NCBI GenBank assembly: GCA_944392085.1
Contig: CALXVN010000003.1
Location: forward strand, 1 to 37,727
Origin: an uncultured Clostridia bacterium
GTDB taxonomy: Bacteria > Bacillota > Clostridia > TANB77 > CAG-508
Direction: 5' to 3'
Length of the DNA stretch: 37,727 nt
Under the pieces are notes generated by a model, which did not search any database, was not told where the DNA came from, and saw only the letters and a list, made by a program, of their open reading frames with translations. The translations under genes were made by a program, and so were the position numbers. Each line of letters starts with the position of its first letter. The first letter of the stretch is position 1. This document shows positions 7,972-15,968 of the stretch, piece after piece.

Positions 7972-8010
7972 AAGACTAAAGTATATAAAAAATATTTTAG
8001 TCTTTTTTTT
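7971..8010 (+). terminator. Terminator after the cassette, a copy of the ftsL terminator
   Basis: AAAGACTAAA (7971-7980) pairs with TTTAGTCTTT (7996-8005), followed by a T-run. Together with the preceding coding end it repeats 3646-3694 almost exactly. The first 27 bases of the match, at 7960-7986, are identical to 3646-3672. I see no convincing promoter in 8011-8119 for the transpeptidase gene downstream. Confidence 0.75.
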
Positions 8011-8119
8011 ATGTATTTGAATACAATTATTTAAAGAAAGTAAGCAATAAATATTAATCAATATGGAATTATTACTAAGCTAAACAGCAACTAAAATCTT
8101 TTTAAGAAAGGAAAATAGA

Positions 8120-10294
8120 ATGAAACAAAAAAATAATAGAAAGGAGAGCAAAAGAAAAAATAAGGCAAGGTTTAATAAGGAAGAAATAATTAAATTAAAG
8201 AAAGAAAATAAGGATAAAGAAGAAAACATAGATAAACTTAAGAAAAAGATGGAGAAAAACCAAAATAAAAAATTTAAAAGCCAAATGAAAAAAGAAAAAA
8301 CAAAAGTAACCCAAAAATTTAGCGATATAAGTAGAAGAAGAAGGTTCAAAGTATGCATAGTAGTAACTTGCATTATATTTACAATATTTATATTTAGAAT
8401 TGCTTGGATACAATTTATAGATGGTGATAAATTAAAACAAATGGCTTATGAGCAGCAAAGTTTGGATAGAGCCATAAGTCCAAGAAGAGGAACAATTTAT
8501 GATGCAACAGGCAAGACTATTTTAGCAGTAAGCAGTACAGTAAATACTATAACTGTAAATCCTAATAATATTGCAAAAGAAGATAAAGAAAAAGTAGCAA
8601 AAGCACTTTCTAATATATTTGAACTTGATTATGAAACTGTACTAAAAAAGGTAAAGAAAAACACATCTATTGAAAATATAGCAAAAAGAGTAGAAAAGGA
8701 AAAAGCAGATGAATTAAGAATTTGGATGGCAGATAATGATATAGAAGTAGGAATAAATATTGATGAAGATACAAAAAGATATTATCCATATAATAGCTTA
8801 GCATCACAGGTAATAGGTTTTTGTGGTTCAGATAATCAAGGATTAGATGGAATAGAGGCAATTTATGAAGATGAGCTACAAGGTGAAAAAGGAAAAATAA
8901 CAAAAGTAACAGATGCAAATGGTGGAGAAATAGAAGGAGAAGGAGAAAACTATATATCTGCAATAGATGGAAATGATTTAGTATTAAGTATTGATGCAAC
9001 AATACAAGGTATTGCAGAAAAATACTTAAAAGAAGCTTGTATAGATAATAAGTGTACAGATGGTGGAAATATAATTATAATGAATCCAAAAACTGGAGAT
9101 ATTTTAGCAATGGCAGGATATCCAAATTATAATTTAAATACTCCTTATGATACAATAATAGAAGAATTAGAAACAAACTGGGATAATTTATCTGAAACAG
9201 ACCAAATAAAAGAAATGCAAAAAGTGTGGAGAAACAAAGCAGTAGCAGATACTTATGAACCAGGTTCAACTTTTAAATTAATTACGGCATCAGCAGCTTT
9301 AGAAGAAGGAATTACAACAACAGATAAAGAAGGAGAATTTTGCTGTACAGGTGGAATAACAATTGCAGGTGTTAGAATTAGCTGCTGGCGATATTATAAT
9401 CCTCATGGTTCAGAAAGCTTAAGGCAAGCACTTATGAACTCCTGTAATCCTGTGTTTATAGGGTTAGGTCAGCAAATAGGTGTAAGTAAATATTATGATT
9501 ATCTTGAAAAATTTGGACTTCTAAAAAGAACTGGAATAGATTTACCAGGGGAAGCAGGAAGTATATTCTTAAAAGAAGACAAAGTAGGACCAATAGAACT
9601 TGCTACAATATCATTTGGGCAAAGATTTGAAATAACACCAATTCAGATGATAACTGCTGTAAGTACAATAGCAAATAAAGGTACATATGTAAAACCACGT
9701 ATAGTAAAGCAAATAATAGATAGTACTACAGGAGAAGTAAGAGATATTCCAGTAGAAGAAACAGAAGGTGTGATTTCAAAAGAAACTGCAGAAGGAGTTC
9801 TAAGCATGATGGGAACGGTTGTAGCAGAAGGAACAGGAAAAAATGCGCAAGTACAAGGATATTCTATAGGAGGAAAAACAGGAACTTCGGAAGATGGTGT
9901 AGATACAGGAAAATACGTAACTTCATTTGTAGGAGTAGCACCAGTGTCAGATCCAGAAGCGGTTGTTTTAATTACATTATACAATCCAACAGGAGAGGGA
10001 GGACATCAAGGAGGTGGTGTGGCAGCACCAATTGGCTCACAAGTATTAGGAGAAGTTCTTCCATATTTAGAAGTAAAACAAGATAATATCACAGAAGAAG
10101 ATATAAGAAAAGAGGTAGAAGTTCCAAATTTGGTAGGCATGACAATAAAAGATGCTAAAAAGGTATTAGAAGAATTAAATTTAGGTTTAGAATATGAAGA
10201 AGGAGAAGAAGATGTTTCAAATAAGATAATAACAAAGCAAACACCAGTAGATGGAGTTGAAATTTATGAAGGAACAAATGTAATAGTGGAATAA
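8120..10294 (+). CDS. spoVD: Class B penicillin-binding protein, SpoVD/FtsI type, with one PASTA domain
   Basis: A membrane-anchored D,D-transpeptidase that crosslinks peptidoglycan, partner of the FtsW/SpoVE glycosyltransferase encoded downstream. 724 residues: a Lys/Glu-rich cytoplasmic tail (1-75), transmembrane helix about 77-96, PBP dimerisation domain starting at SPRRGTIYDATG, transpeptidase domain with S383-T-F-K386, S441-C-N443 and K586-T-G588, and one C-terminal PASTA domain (VEVPNLVGMTIKDAKKVL). A single PASTA fits SpoVD better than vegetative PBP2B, which has two. As the only such gene in this cluster it may serve septation, so ftsI is the alternative name. The 75-residue tail is much longer than usual, but the ATG has a good SD (AGAAAGGA), so I keep this start. 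Confidence 0.92.
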   Translation: MKQKNNRKESKRKNKARFNKEEIIKLKKENKDKEENIDKLKKKMEKNQNKKFKSQMKKEKTKVTQKFSDISRRRRFKVCIVVTCIIFTIFIFRIAWIQFIDGDKLKQMAYEQQSLDRAISPRRGTIYDATGKTILAVSSTVNTITVNPNNIAKEDKEKVAKALSNIFELDYETVLKKVKKNTSIENIAKRVEKEKADELRIWMADNDIEVGINIDEDTKRYYPYNSLASQVIGFCGSDNQGLDGIEAIYEDELQGEKGKITKVTDANGGEIEGEGENYISAIDGNDLVLSIDATIQGIAEKYLKEACIDNKCTDGGNIIIMNPKTGDILAMAGYPNYNLNTPYDTIIEELETNWDNLSETDQIKEMQKVWRNKAVADTYEPGSTFKLITASAALEEGITTTDKEGEFCCTGGITIAGVRISCWRYYNPHGSESLRQALMNSCNPVFIGLGQQIGVSKYYDYLEKFGLLKRTGIDLPGEAGSIFLKEDKVGPIELATISFGQRFEITPIQMITAVSTIANKGTYVKPRIVKQIIDSTTGEVRDIPVEETEGVISKETAEGVLSMMGTVVAEGTGKNAQVQGYSIGGKTGTSEDGVDTGKYVTSFVGVAPVSDPEAVVLITLYNPTGEGGHQGGGVAAPIGSQVLGEVLPYLEVKQDNITEEDIRKEVEVPNLVGMTIKDAKKVLEELNLGLEYEEGEEDVSNKIITKQTPVDGVEIYEGTNVIVE

Positions 10295-10320
10295 AAAAAC
10301 AAGAAAAAAATGTCAAACTA

Positions 10321-10349
10321 TGTACAAAAGAAGAATTTAGTTATATAAT
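10321..10349 (+). promoter_or_regulatory. Possible promoter of murE
   Basis: TGTACA (10321-10326), 17-bp spacer, TATAAT (10344-10349), 40 nt ahead of the murE start in the 94-bp gap after the transpeptidase gene. The -10 is perfect and the -35 matches four of six positions. It would allow murE-mraY-ftsW-murG to be expressed separately. Confidence 0.45.
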
Positions 10350-10388
10350 GTAAACGGCAAATTTTAAAATAATAGGAAAGGGGCTTAC

Positions 10389-11882
10389 TTGCCTATGGAA
10401 TTAAAAAAAATATTATCAGGATTAGAAGACCTAAAAGTTAAAGGAAATTTAGATGTTAGTATCGAAAATATTAGAAATAATTCTAAAGATGTAATGGAAA
10501 ATGATATGTTTATAGCAATTAAAGGATATGACTTTAATGGACATGAGCATATTAAAGAAGCAATAGAAAAAGGGGCTAAGGTAATATTAGCTGAGGAAGA
10601 TGAAGTAACTAAAGAACTAGTAAAACAAATTCCAGAAGAGGTTACACTAGTTACTAGTAAAAACACAAGATATGCTTTAGCAATAGCTGCTTGTAATTTT
10701 TATAATAATCCTTCAAAGAAAATGAAATTAATAGGAGTAACAGGAACTAAAGGAAAAACTACAACTACATATATGATAAGAGATATTTTAAAAAAGCATG
10801 GTGTTAAAGTAGGTCTAATTGGTACTGTAGCATCTTATGTGAATGATGAAAAAATAGCAGATAATACAAACACAACTCCAGAAAGCTTAGAATTACAAAA
10901 AATTTTCAGTAAGATGCTAGAAGAAAAATGCGAAGTAGTTGTAATGGAAGTATCATCACAAAGCTTAAAATTAGATAGAGTTACAGGTTGTGATTTTGAT
11001 ATAGGAATATTTACTAATTTAGCAGAAGATCATATAAGTACAAAAGAACATCCTGATTTAGATGATTATTTCAATTCAAAAGTAAAGCTATTTAAAATGT
11101 GTAAAAAAGGTTATATAAATGCAGATGATTATCATGCAGTATTAATACCAAAACTTGTACCAGAATGCAATATATCAACTTATGGAATAGATAATACTTG
11201 TAATTTGCTTGCAAAAGATATAACTGTTACAAACCAATATGTTGATTTTAAAGTTAAATTAAATAATAAAAATGAGAGAATTAAAGTATCAATTCCAGGA
11301 AGGTTTAGTGTATATAATGCATTAGCTGCAATAGCAATTGCTATGGATTTTGGATGTACAGTAGATGAAATAAAAGAAGTGCTAGAAAATATTAGAGTAC
11401 CTGGTAGAAGTGAGTTAGTAGATAATAAATTAGGTTTAACTATAATGATAGATTATGCTCATACCCCAGAAAGCTTAGAAAAAATATTATCTTCAGTTAA
11501 AATTTATACAAAAGGAAGAGTAATATCAGTTTTTGGATGTGGCGGAGATAGAGATAAAAATAAAAGACCAATGATGGGCGAAGTATCTGGAAGAGTAGCA
11601 GATTATACAATAATAACTTCAGATAATCCAAGAACAGAAGTTCCGGAAGAAATTGTAAAACAAATAGAAGAAGGCATAAAAACTACTAATGGAAAATATG
11701 AATGTATAGTAGATAGAAAAGAAGCTATGAAAAAAGCAATAAAAATGGCAAATAAGAGAGATATAATAGTTCTTGCAGGAAAAGGGCATGAACAATATCA
11801 AGAAATTAATAAAGTAAGATATCCATTTGATGAAAGAGAAATAATAAATCAAATAATAGAAGAAATGACGGAAAATAAATAG
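10389..11882 (+). CDS. murE: UDP-N-acetylmuramoyl-L-alanyl-D-glutamate--2,6-diaminopimelate ligase MurE
   Basis: A cytoplasmic ATP-dependent ligase that adds the third residue of the peptidoglycan stem peptide. 497 residues with the three Mur ligase domains: N-terminal UDP-binding domain, ATP loop GTKGKTTTT (119-127), and TTPESLELQ, SSQSLKLDRV and DYAHTPESL in the central and C-terminal domains. DNPR at 412-415 is the signature for meso-diaminopimelate specificity, as opposed to lysine, which predicts an A1gamma-type wall. GKGHEQYQ lies near the C-terminus. The start is TTG at 10389, 5 nt after AGGAAAGGGG; the in-frame ATG at 10395 is an alternative. It is followed by mraY after 27 nt. Confidence 0.95.
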   Translation: MPMELKKILSGLEDLKVKGNLDVSIENIRNNSKDVMENDMFIAIKGYDFNGHEHIKEAIEKGAKVILAEEDEVTKELVKQIPEEVTLVTSKNTRYALAIAACNFYNNPSKKMKLIGVTGTKGKTTTTYMIRDILKKHGVKVGLIGTVASYVNDEKIADNTNTTPESLELQKIFSKMLEEKCEVVVMEVSSQSLKLDRVTGCDFDIGIFTNLAEDHISTKEHPDLDDYFNSKVKLFKMCKKGYINADDYHAVLIPKLVPECNISTYGIDNTCNLLAKDITVTNQYVDFKVKLNNKNERIKVSIPGRFSVYNALAAIAIAMDFGCTVDEIKEVLENIRVPGRSELVDNKLGLTIMIDYAHTPESLEKILSSVKIYTKGRVISVFGCGGDRDKNKRPMMGEVSGRVADYTIITSDNPRTEVPEEIVKQIEEGIKTTNGKYECIVDRKEAMKKAIKMANKRDIIVLAGKGHEQYQEINKVRYPFDEREIINQIIEEMTENK

Positions 11883-11909
11883 ACACAGAATGACAAAGGA
11901 GGAAATTAT

Positions 11910-12887
11910 ATGCAATATCAAAATAAAATATTATTACTGTCTTTTGTTGCCAGTGTAATATTATCATTGATAATTGTACCAATTTTAAGAAAATTAAAAG
12001 TAGGGCAAATAGAAAGAAAAGAAGGACCACAGTCACATTTAAAAAAGCAAGGAACACCTACAATGGGTGGAATAATAATGATATTAGTTATAATTGCATT
12101 AGGTATTTTTATGTATTATGATTACCAAAAGGATCAAGCAAGCACAGCTATAGCACTATTACCACTATTAGGTGTAACAGTAGGGTTTGGATTTATAGGC
12201 TTTATAGATGATTTCAAAAAATTAGTATTAAAAAATACTAAAGGACTAAGCCCAAAAGCAAAAATGATAGGATTATTAATTGTTTCAGTTGCGTATTCTA
12301 TTATATTGACAAAAGTGCTTAATATAGGAACAGATACATATATACCATTTATAAAAGAATATATGAAATTACCTATTTGGATTTATATACCATTTGCAGT
12401 ATTTGTTATGCTTGCAACGACAAATGCAATTAATTTAACAGATGGAATTGATGGCTTATCAACAAGTGTTACCACAATAATATTAACTTGTTTAACTGTA
12501 ATATCAATACTTTTAGGAATAAAAGAAGTAACAATATTTGGTAGCATTTTAATAGGAGCATGTTTAGGATTTTTATTATTCAATTTACATCCAGCAAAAG
12601 TTATGATGGGAGATACTGGTTCATTAATGCTAGGTGGTGCGATAGCAAGTATAGCGTTATATATGAAAATGCCTTTATTATTAATAATTTTAGCGATTAT
12701 TCCAATAATAGAAACACTTTCTGTAATGCTCCAAGTTGCATATTTTAAGAAAACTGGAAATAGAATATTTAAAATGGCTCCAATACATCATCATTTTGAA
12801 TTATCAGGCTGGAAAGAAAATAAAATAGTATCTGTATTTAGTATAGTAACATTAATATTTTGTATAATAGGGTTAGTTTCTATTTAA
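11910..12887 (+). CDS. mraY: Phospho-N-acetylmuramoyl-pentapeptide-transferase MraY
   Basis: An integral membrane enzyme that transfers phospho-MurNAc-pentapeptide from UDP to undecaprenyl phosphate, making lipid I. 325 residues, the normal length, with about ten hydrophobic segments. Family motifs: GTPTMGGIIM, IDDFKKL (the Asp pair of the active site), NAINLTDGIDGLS, MGDTGSLMLGG and the histidine motif PIHHHFELSGW. SD AAAGGAGG, ATG start. murD, which usually follows mraY in Firmicutes clusters, is absent; the flippase/polymerase gene comes next. Confidence 0.96.
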   Translation: MQYQNKILLLSFVASVILSLIIVPILRKLKVGQIERKEGPQSHLKKQGTPTMGGIIMILVIIALGIFMYYDYQKDQASTAIALLPLLGVTVGFGFIGFIDDFKKLVLKNTKGLSPKAKMIGLLIVSVAYSIILTKVLNIGTDTYIPFIKEYMKLPIWIYIPFAVFVMLATTNAINLTDGIDGLSTSVTTIILTCLTVISILLGIKEVTIFGSILIGACLGFLLFNLHPAKVMMGDTGSLMLGGAIASIALYMKMPLLLIILAIIPIIETLSVMLQVAYFKKTGNRIFKMAPIHHHFELSGWKENKIVSVFSIVTLIFCIIGLVSI

Positions 12888-12936
12888 TAAACGAAAAGAT
12901 TAAGATTTTGCACTTTTGAAAGGATGGATTTATAGA

Positions 12937-14100
12937 ATGCAAAATAATAAGAAAAGCATAAATAAAGTTAAGAAAAAGCAAGTCGATTTTGTATTGATAA
13001 TAATTATTTTAATACTTCTATCTTTTGGAATAATAATGGTATTATCAGCTAGTGCACCATCAGCTTTGGCTGAAACAGGAAATAGTTATACATATTTTAC
13101 AAAACAAGTAATTTTTGCAGTAATAGGTTTAGCAATTATGTGGTTTGTTTCTAAGATAGATTATAGAATATATAAAAAGTTTTATTGGCCGATATATTGG
13201 CTATCAGTAGGAGCTTTGCTACTCGTTTTGATTCCGGGACTTGGATATTCAAGTGGTGGAGCAAAAAGATGGATAAACTTAGGTTTTACTCAATTTCAAC
13301 CATCTGAATTAACAAAAATAGGAATGATTATATTTTATGCAGGATATTTAACAGACCATAAAGATGACTTAAGAAGCTTAAAAAAAGGATTTATATTTCC
13401 TCTATTATACATACTTCCACCAATAGCAATAGCATTTGTTATACAAAATCATTTAAGTGTTGGAATTGTAATGAGTGCAATAACATTTGTAATGATGCTA
13501 ATGGCAGGTTGTAGATTACTTTATTTTATAGTATCAGGCTTGATTTTCGGCGGTGGTGGAATTGTAGCACTACTTACATATTTTTCTATTGCTGGAGATA
13601 GTGCAGGAGATGCAAACTTTAGATTTGCTAGAATACTAAACTATATGGACCCATGGCAAGACCCAACAGGTAAAGGTTGGCAACCAATTCAAGGATTGTA
13701 TGCAATTGGTTCAGGAGGACTATTTGGAGTAGGTTTAGGAGAAAGTAAACAAAAATATCTATATGTATCAGAACCACAAAATGATTATATATTTGCAATA
13801 CTTGCCGAAGAATTAGGTTTTGTTGGTTGTGTAGCAGTAATAATATTATTTGCTATATTTATATGGAGAGGAATTATAATTGCTATGAAAGCGCCTGATA
13901 TGTTTGGAAGTTTACTTGCAACAGGAATTACAACACTTGTAATGGTTCAAGTGGCTATTAACATAGGAGTTGTAACAAACACAATTCCAAATACAGGTAT
14001 GTCATTGCCATTCTTTAGCGCAGGAGGTACAGCACTTATAATATTATTGGGAATGTGTGGAATATTGCTTAATATATCTAAGGCAAAGTCAAAAGTGTAA
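12937..14100 (+). CDS. ftsW: FtsW/SpoVE-type SEDS peptidoglycan glycosyltransferase
   Basis: A polytopic SEDS-family membrane protein that polymerises lipid II and works with the class B transpeptidase encoded at 8120. About 387 residues and ten transmembrane helices. Family motifs: GAKRWINLG followed by QPSELTKIGMI, QNHLSVGIV, NYMDPWQDPTGKGWQPIQ with GSGGLFGVGLG, the invariant NDYIFAILAEELGF, and NTIPNTGMSLPFFSAGG near the C-terminus. I place the start at ATG 12937, about 9 nt after AAAGGATGG. The upstream in-frame TTG at 12916 would make the SD part of the coding sequence. The location between mraY and murG matches spoVE of Bacillus, so spoVE is an equally good name. Confidence 0.93.
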   Translation: MQNNKKSINKVKKKQVDFVLIIIILILLSFGIIMVLSASAPSALAETGNSYTYFTKQVIFAVIGLAIMWFVSKIDYRIYKKFYWPIYWLSVGALLLVLIPGLGYSSGGAKRWINLGFTQFQPSELTKIGMIIFYAGYLTDHKDDLRSLKKGFIFPLLYILPPIAIAFVIQNHLSVGIVMSAITFVMMLMAGCRLLYFIVSGLIFGGGGIVALLTYFSIAGDSAGDANFRFARILNYMDPWQDPTGKGWQPIQGLYAIGSGGLFGVGLGESKQKYLYVSEPQNDYIFAILAEELGFVGCVAVIILFAIFIWRGIIIAMKAPDMFGSLLATGITTLVMVQVAINIGVVTNTIPNTGMSLPFFSAGGTALIILLGMCGILLNISKAKSKV

Positions 14101-14129
14101 TAAATATATGTTAAAGAAGGTGATTAAGG

Positions 14130-15251
14130 TTGAAGGCTATAATTGCAGCAGCTGGAACTGGTGGGCATATTAATCCAGGAATAGCAATAGCAAATAAAAT
14201 TAAAGAAAAAGAAAAGAATTCTGAAATTATATTTATAGGAACTGATAGGGGATTAGAAAATGATTTAGTGCCAAGAGCAGGCTATGAATTAAAAAGAATA
14301 GATGCGCATGGAATAGAAAGAAAACTAAATATTCAAAACTTTAAAAATTTGTATGCAACTTTTAAATCAATAGGTGAAGCTAAAGAAATATTAACAAGAT
14401 TTAAGCCAGATGTAGTAATTGGTATGGGGGGATATATTTGTGTGCCAGTAGTAATAGCAGCAAAAAAATTAAACATACCAGTAGTATTACATGAAAGTAA
14501 TGCTTTTCCAGGAATTGCTGTAAGATTATTTAAAAATAAAGCAGATAAGATATTAGTTGGATTTGAAGATGCTAAAAAGAGATTAGAAAATAAAGAAAAT
14601 GTAGTTGTTACAGGAAATCCAATAAGAATAAAAAAATTAGAATTAAGCAAAGAGGAAAAAATAAAAATAATAGAAAGTGTTGGATTAAAGAGTGATAAAC
14701 CAGTAGTTCTAGCTTTTGGAGGAAGTCAAGGAGCACAAAGTATAAATAGAAGTCTTTTAGAAATAATAGTTAATAAGAAAAATAAAGATTATCAAATTAT
14801 ATGGGCAGCAGGACCAAATCAATATGAAGATATAAAAATTAAATTAAAAGAAGTAAATATGGATATAGACAACCTTGAAAAAGTTAAAATTCTACCATAT
14901 ATATATAATATGGAAGAAATGATGAATGCTTGCGATTTGGTTGTTTCAAGAAGTGGAGCTATGACTATAACAGAAATTTCAGTTGTAGGCAAGCCAGCGA
15001 TATTTATACCATTTCCGTTTGCTACTGAAAATCATCAAGAATATAATGCTAAAGTATTAGAAAATGTCGGAGCAGCAAAAATAATTTTAAATAAAGATTT
15101 AAATTCTGAATCTTTAGGAAAAACGATAAGCAAACTTATAAGCAATAAAAAAGAATTAGAACAAATGGGAAAAAATACTTCTAAAGTCGTTAGAAAAAAT
15201 GTAGAAGACACAATATATAAAGAGATAAAAGAAACTATTAAAGATAAATAG
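14130..15251 (+). CDS. murG: UDP-N-acetylglucosamine--N-acetylmuramyl-(pentapeptide) pyrophosphoryl-undecaprenol N-acetylglucosamine transferase MurG
   Basis: A GT28 family glycosyltransferase at the inner membrane face; it adds GlcNAc to lipid I, giving lipid II. 373 residues with motifs in order: GTGGHINPGIAIA (glycine-rich acceptor loop), IGMGGYICVPVVIAA, HESNAFPG, VTGNPIR, FGGSQGAQSIN, SRSGAMTITE and FPFATENHQEYNA, the UDP-GlcNAc site. TTG start at 14130 with SD AAGAAGGTGA. It is the last gene of the peptidoglycan block; about 100 bp of unremarkable sequence follows before the 0A boxes. Confidence 0.95.
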   Translation: MKAIIAAAGTGGHINPGIAIANKIKEKEKNSEIIFIGTDRGLENDLVPRAGYELKRIDAHGIERKLNIQNFKNLYATFKSIGEAKEILTRFKPDVVIGMGGYICVPVVIAAKKLNIPVVLHESNAFPGIAVRLFKNKADKILVGFEDAKKRLENKENVVVTGNPIRIKKLELSKEEKIKIIESVGLKSDKPVVLAFGGSQGAQSINRSLLEIIVNKKNKDYQIIWAAGPNQYEDIKIKLKEVNMDIDNLEKVKILPYIYNMEEMMNACDLVVSRSGAMTITEISVVGKPAIFIPFPFATENHQEYNAKVLENVGAAKIILNKDLNSESLGKTISKLISNKKELEQMGKNTSKVVRKNVEDTIYKEIKETIKDK

Positions 15252-15347
15252 TTAGTTATAAATTTGGTTTATACAATTTATAGCAGATTTAATTATGTTT
15301 TATTGTGAGGTGCAAATATAGTCTGTTATTGTCATAAATATAGTAAA

Positions 15348-15364
15348 TGTCGAAAAATGTCGAA
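15348..15364 (+). promoter_or_regulatory. Two tandem Spo0A-type boxes
   Basis: TGTCGAA occurs at 15348-15354 and again at 15358-15364, exactly 10 bp apart and both on the plus strand. This matches the consensus 0A box (TGNCGAA) and the one-turn spacing used by Spo0A dimers. The boxes end 19 bp before the predicted -35 box of the downstream small gene, an arrangement compatible with activation. I saw no second such pair in any other intergenic region of the window. Confidence 0.6.
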
Positions 15365-15383
15365 TAGAGGTACACGAAAGTTC

Positions 15384-15412
15384 TTGCTATTCATATGAAT
15401 TTGTATTATATT
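15384..15412 (+). promoter_or_regulatory. Promoter of the small gene at 15448
   Basis: TTGCTA (15384-15389), 17-bp spacer, TATATT (15407-15412), placed 35 nt before the start codon and just downstream of the tandem 0A boxes. Confidence 0.55.
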
Positions 15413-15447
15413 AAGAAAGTACGAATTTTTGAAAGGGGGAACAAAAG

Positions 15448-15762
15448 ATGGAGTATAAAAAGAGCTTTTTTGGCAGAGCTATAATAGATAGTTCAGATTC
15501 AGAAGAAATAAAAGAAAATGAAAAAATAGAATTAGAGTACTACGAAACACACAATTTATTAGAAGAAAACGAAAGAAAGTATGGAATAGAAATTGTAAAA
15601 AAAGATGAAAATAAAGAAAAGTTTAATATTGAATCAAAAATAATTAATAATATATCAAGTAAAGAAAATGAAATAAATAAATTATTAAAGATTTTGATGC
15701 TAAACAAAGTAACACCAATATCAGTAGACGATGTAATCTCAGACATGTCAGTTTTGGAATAA
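15448..15762 (+). CDS. Small uncharacterised protein (DUF6514-like), putative Spo0A target
   Basis: 104 residues, acidic and soluble, with no membrane segment. The N-terminal half is Glu/Lys-rich. The central YGIEIVKKDE and the C-terminal pattern ENEINKLLKILMLNKVTPISVDDVISDM resemble a small clostridial family I remember as DUF6514 (YGI.I.K...NIS....I..L...L..N.VTPI....VI.D). This is a tentative match; the function of the family is not known to me. The ATG has a very strong SD (GAAAGGGGG). The gene is a single unit: its own promoter, two 0A boxes upstream, and a hairpin overlapping its last codons. Entry into sporulation or stationary phase is therefore a plausible time of expression. Confidence 0.7.
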   Translation: MEYKKSFFGRAIIDSSDSEEIKENEKIELEYYETHNLLEENERKYGIEIVKKDENKEKFNIESKIINNISSKENEINKLLKILMLNKVTPISVDDVISDMSVLE

Positions 15763-15787
15763 ACCAAAACTGCTAGGTCTGAGATTA
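15734..15787 (+). terminator. Long hairpin overlapping the 3' end of the small gene
   Basis: TAATCTCAGAC (15734-15744) pairs with GTCTGAGATTA (15777-15787), and the inner AGTTTTGG (15750-15757) pairs with CCAAAACT (15764-15771). The loop holds the stop codon. Only a weak A/T tract follows, so it may act as a terminator or as a 3' stabiliser. Confidence 0.55.
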
Positions 15788-15856
15788 TTATATATATTAA
15801 AGCATGAAAATTGTAACAACATATTATTAATTAATAATGAAAATTATGTGAATAGC

Positions 15857-15888
15857 TTGAAAAAAAAGTAAATATACTGTATTATAAT
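15857..15888 (+). promoter_or_regulatory. Promoter of topA
   Basis: TTGAAA (15857-15862), 17-bp spacer, TATTAT (15880-15885). An overlapping perfect TATAAT lies at 15883-15888 with 20-bp spacing. Confidence 0.5.
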
Positions 15889-15922
15889 AAATAGTCTATT
15901 TTTAAAGACAAGATATAAACTT

Positions 15923-15968
15923 AAGAAAGGAGAAGATAACAAATATATTTGTTATCACTAAATATATA
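15923..15968 (+). promoter_or_regulatory. topA SD separated from its start codon by a perfect palindrome
   Basis: The only good SD, AAGAAAGGAGA (15923-15933), lies about 35 nt before ATG 15968. Between them is a perfect 22-nt palindrome at 15935-15956 (GATAACAAATA and its exact complement). An in-frame TAA at 15958-15960 excludes a start further upstream. If the palindrome folds, the SD and ATG come within about 12 nt. Folding or protein binding here could therefore control topA translation. Confidence 0.55.
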
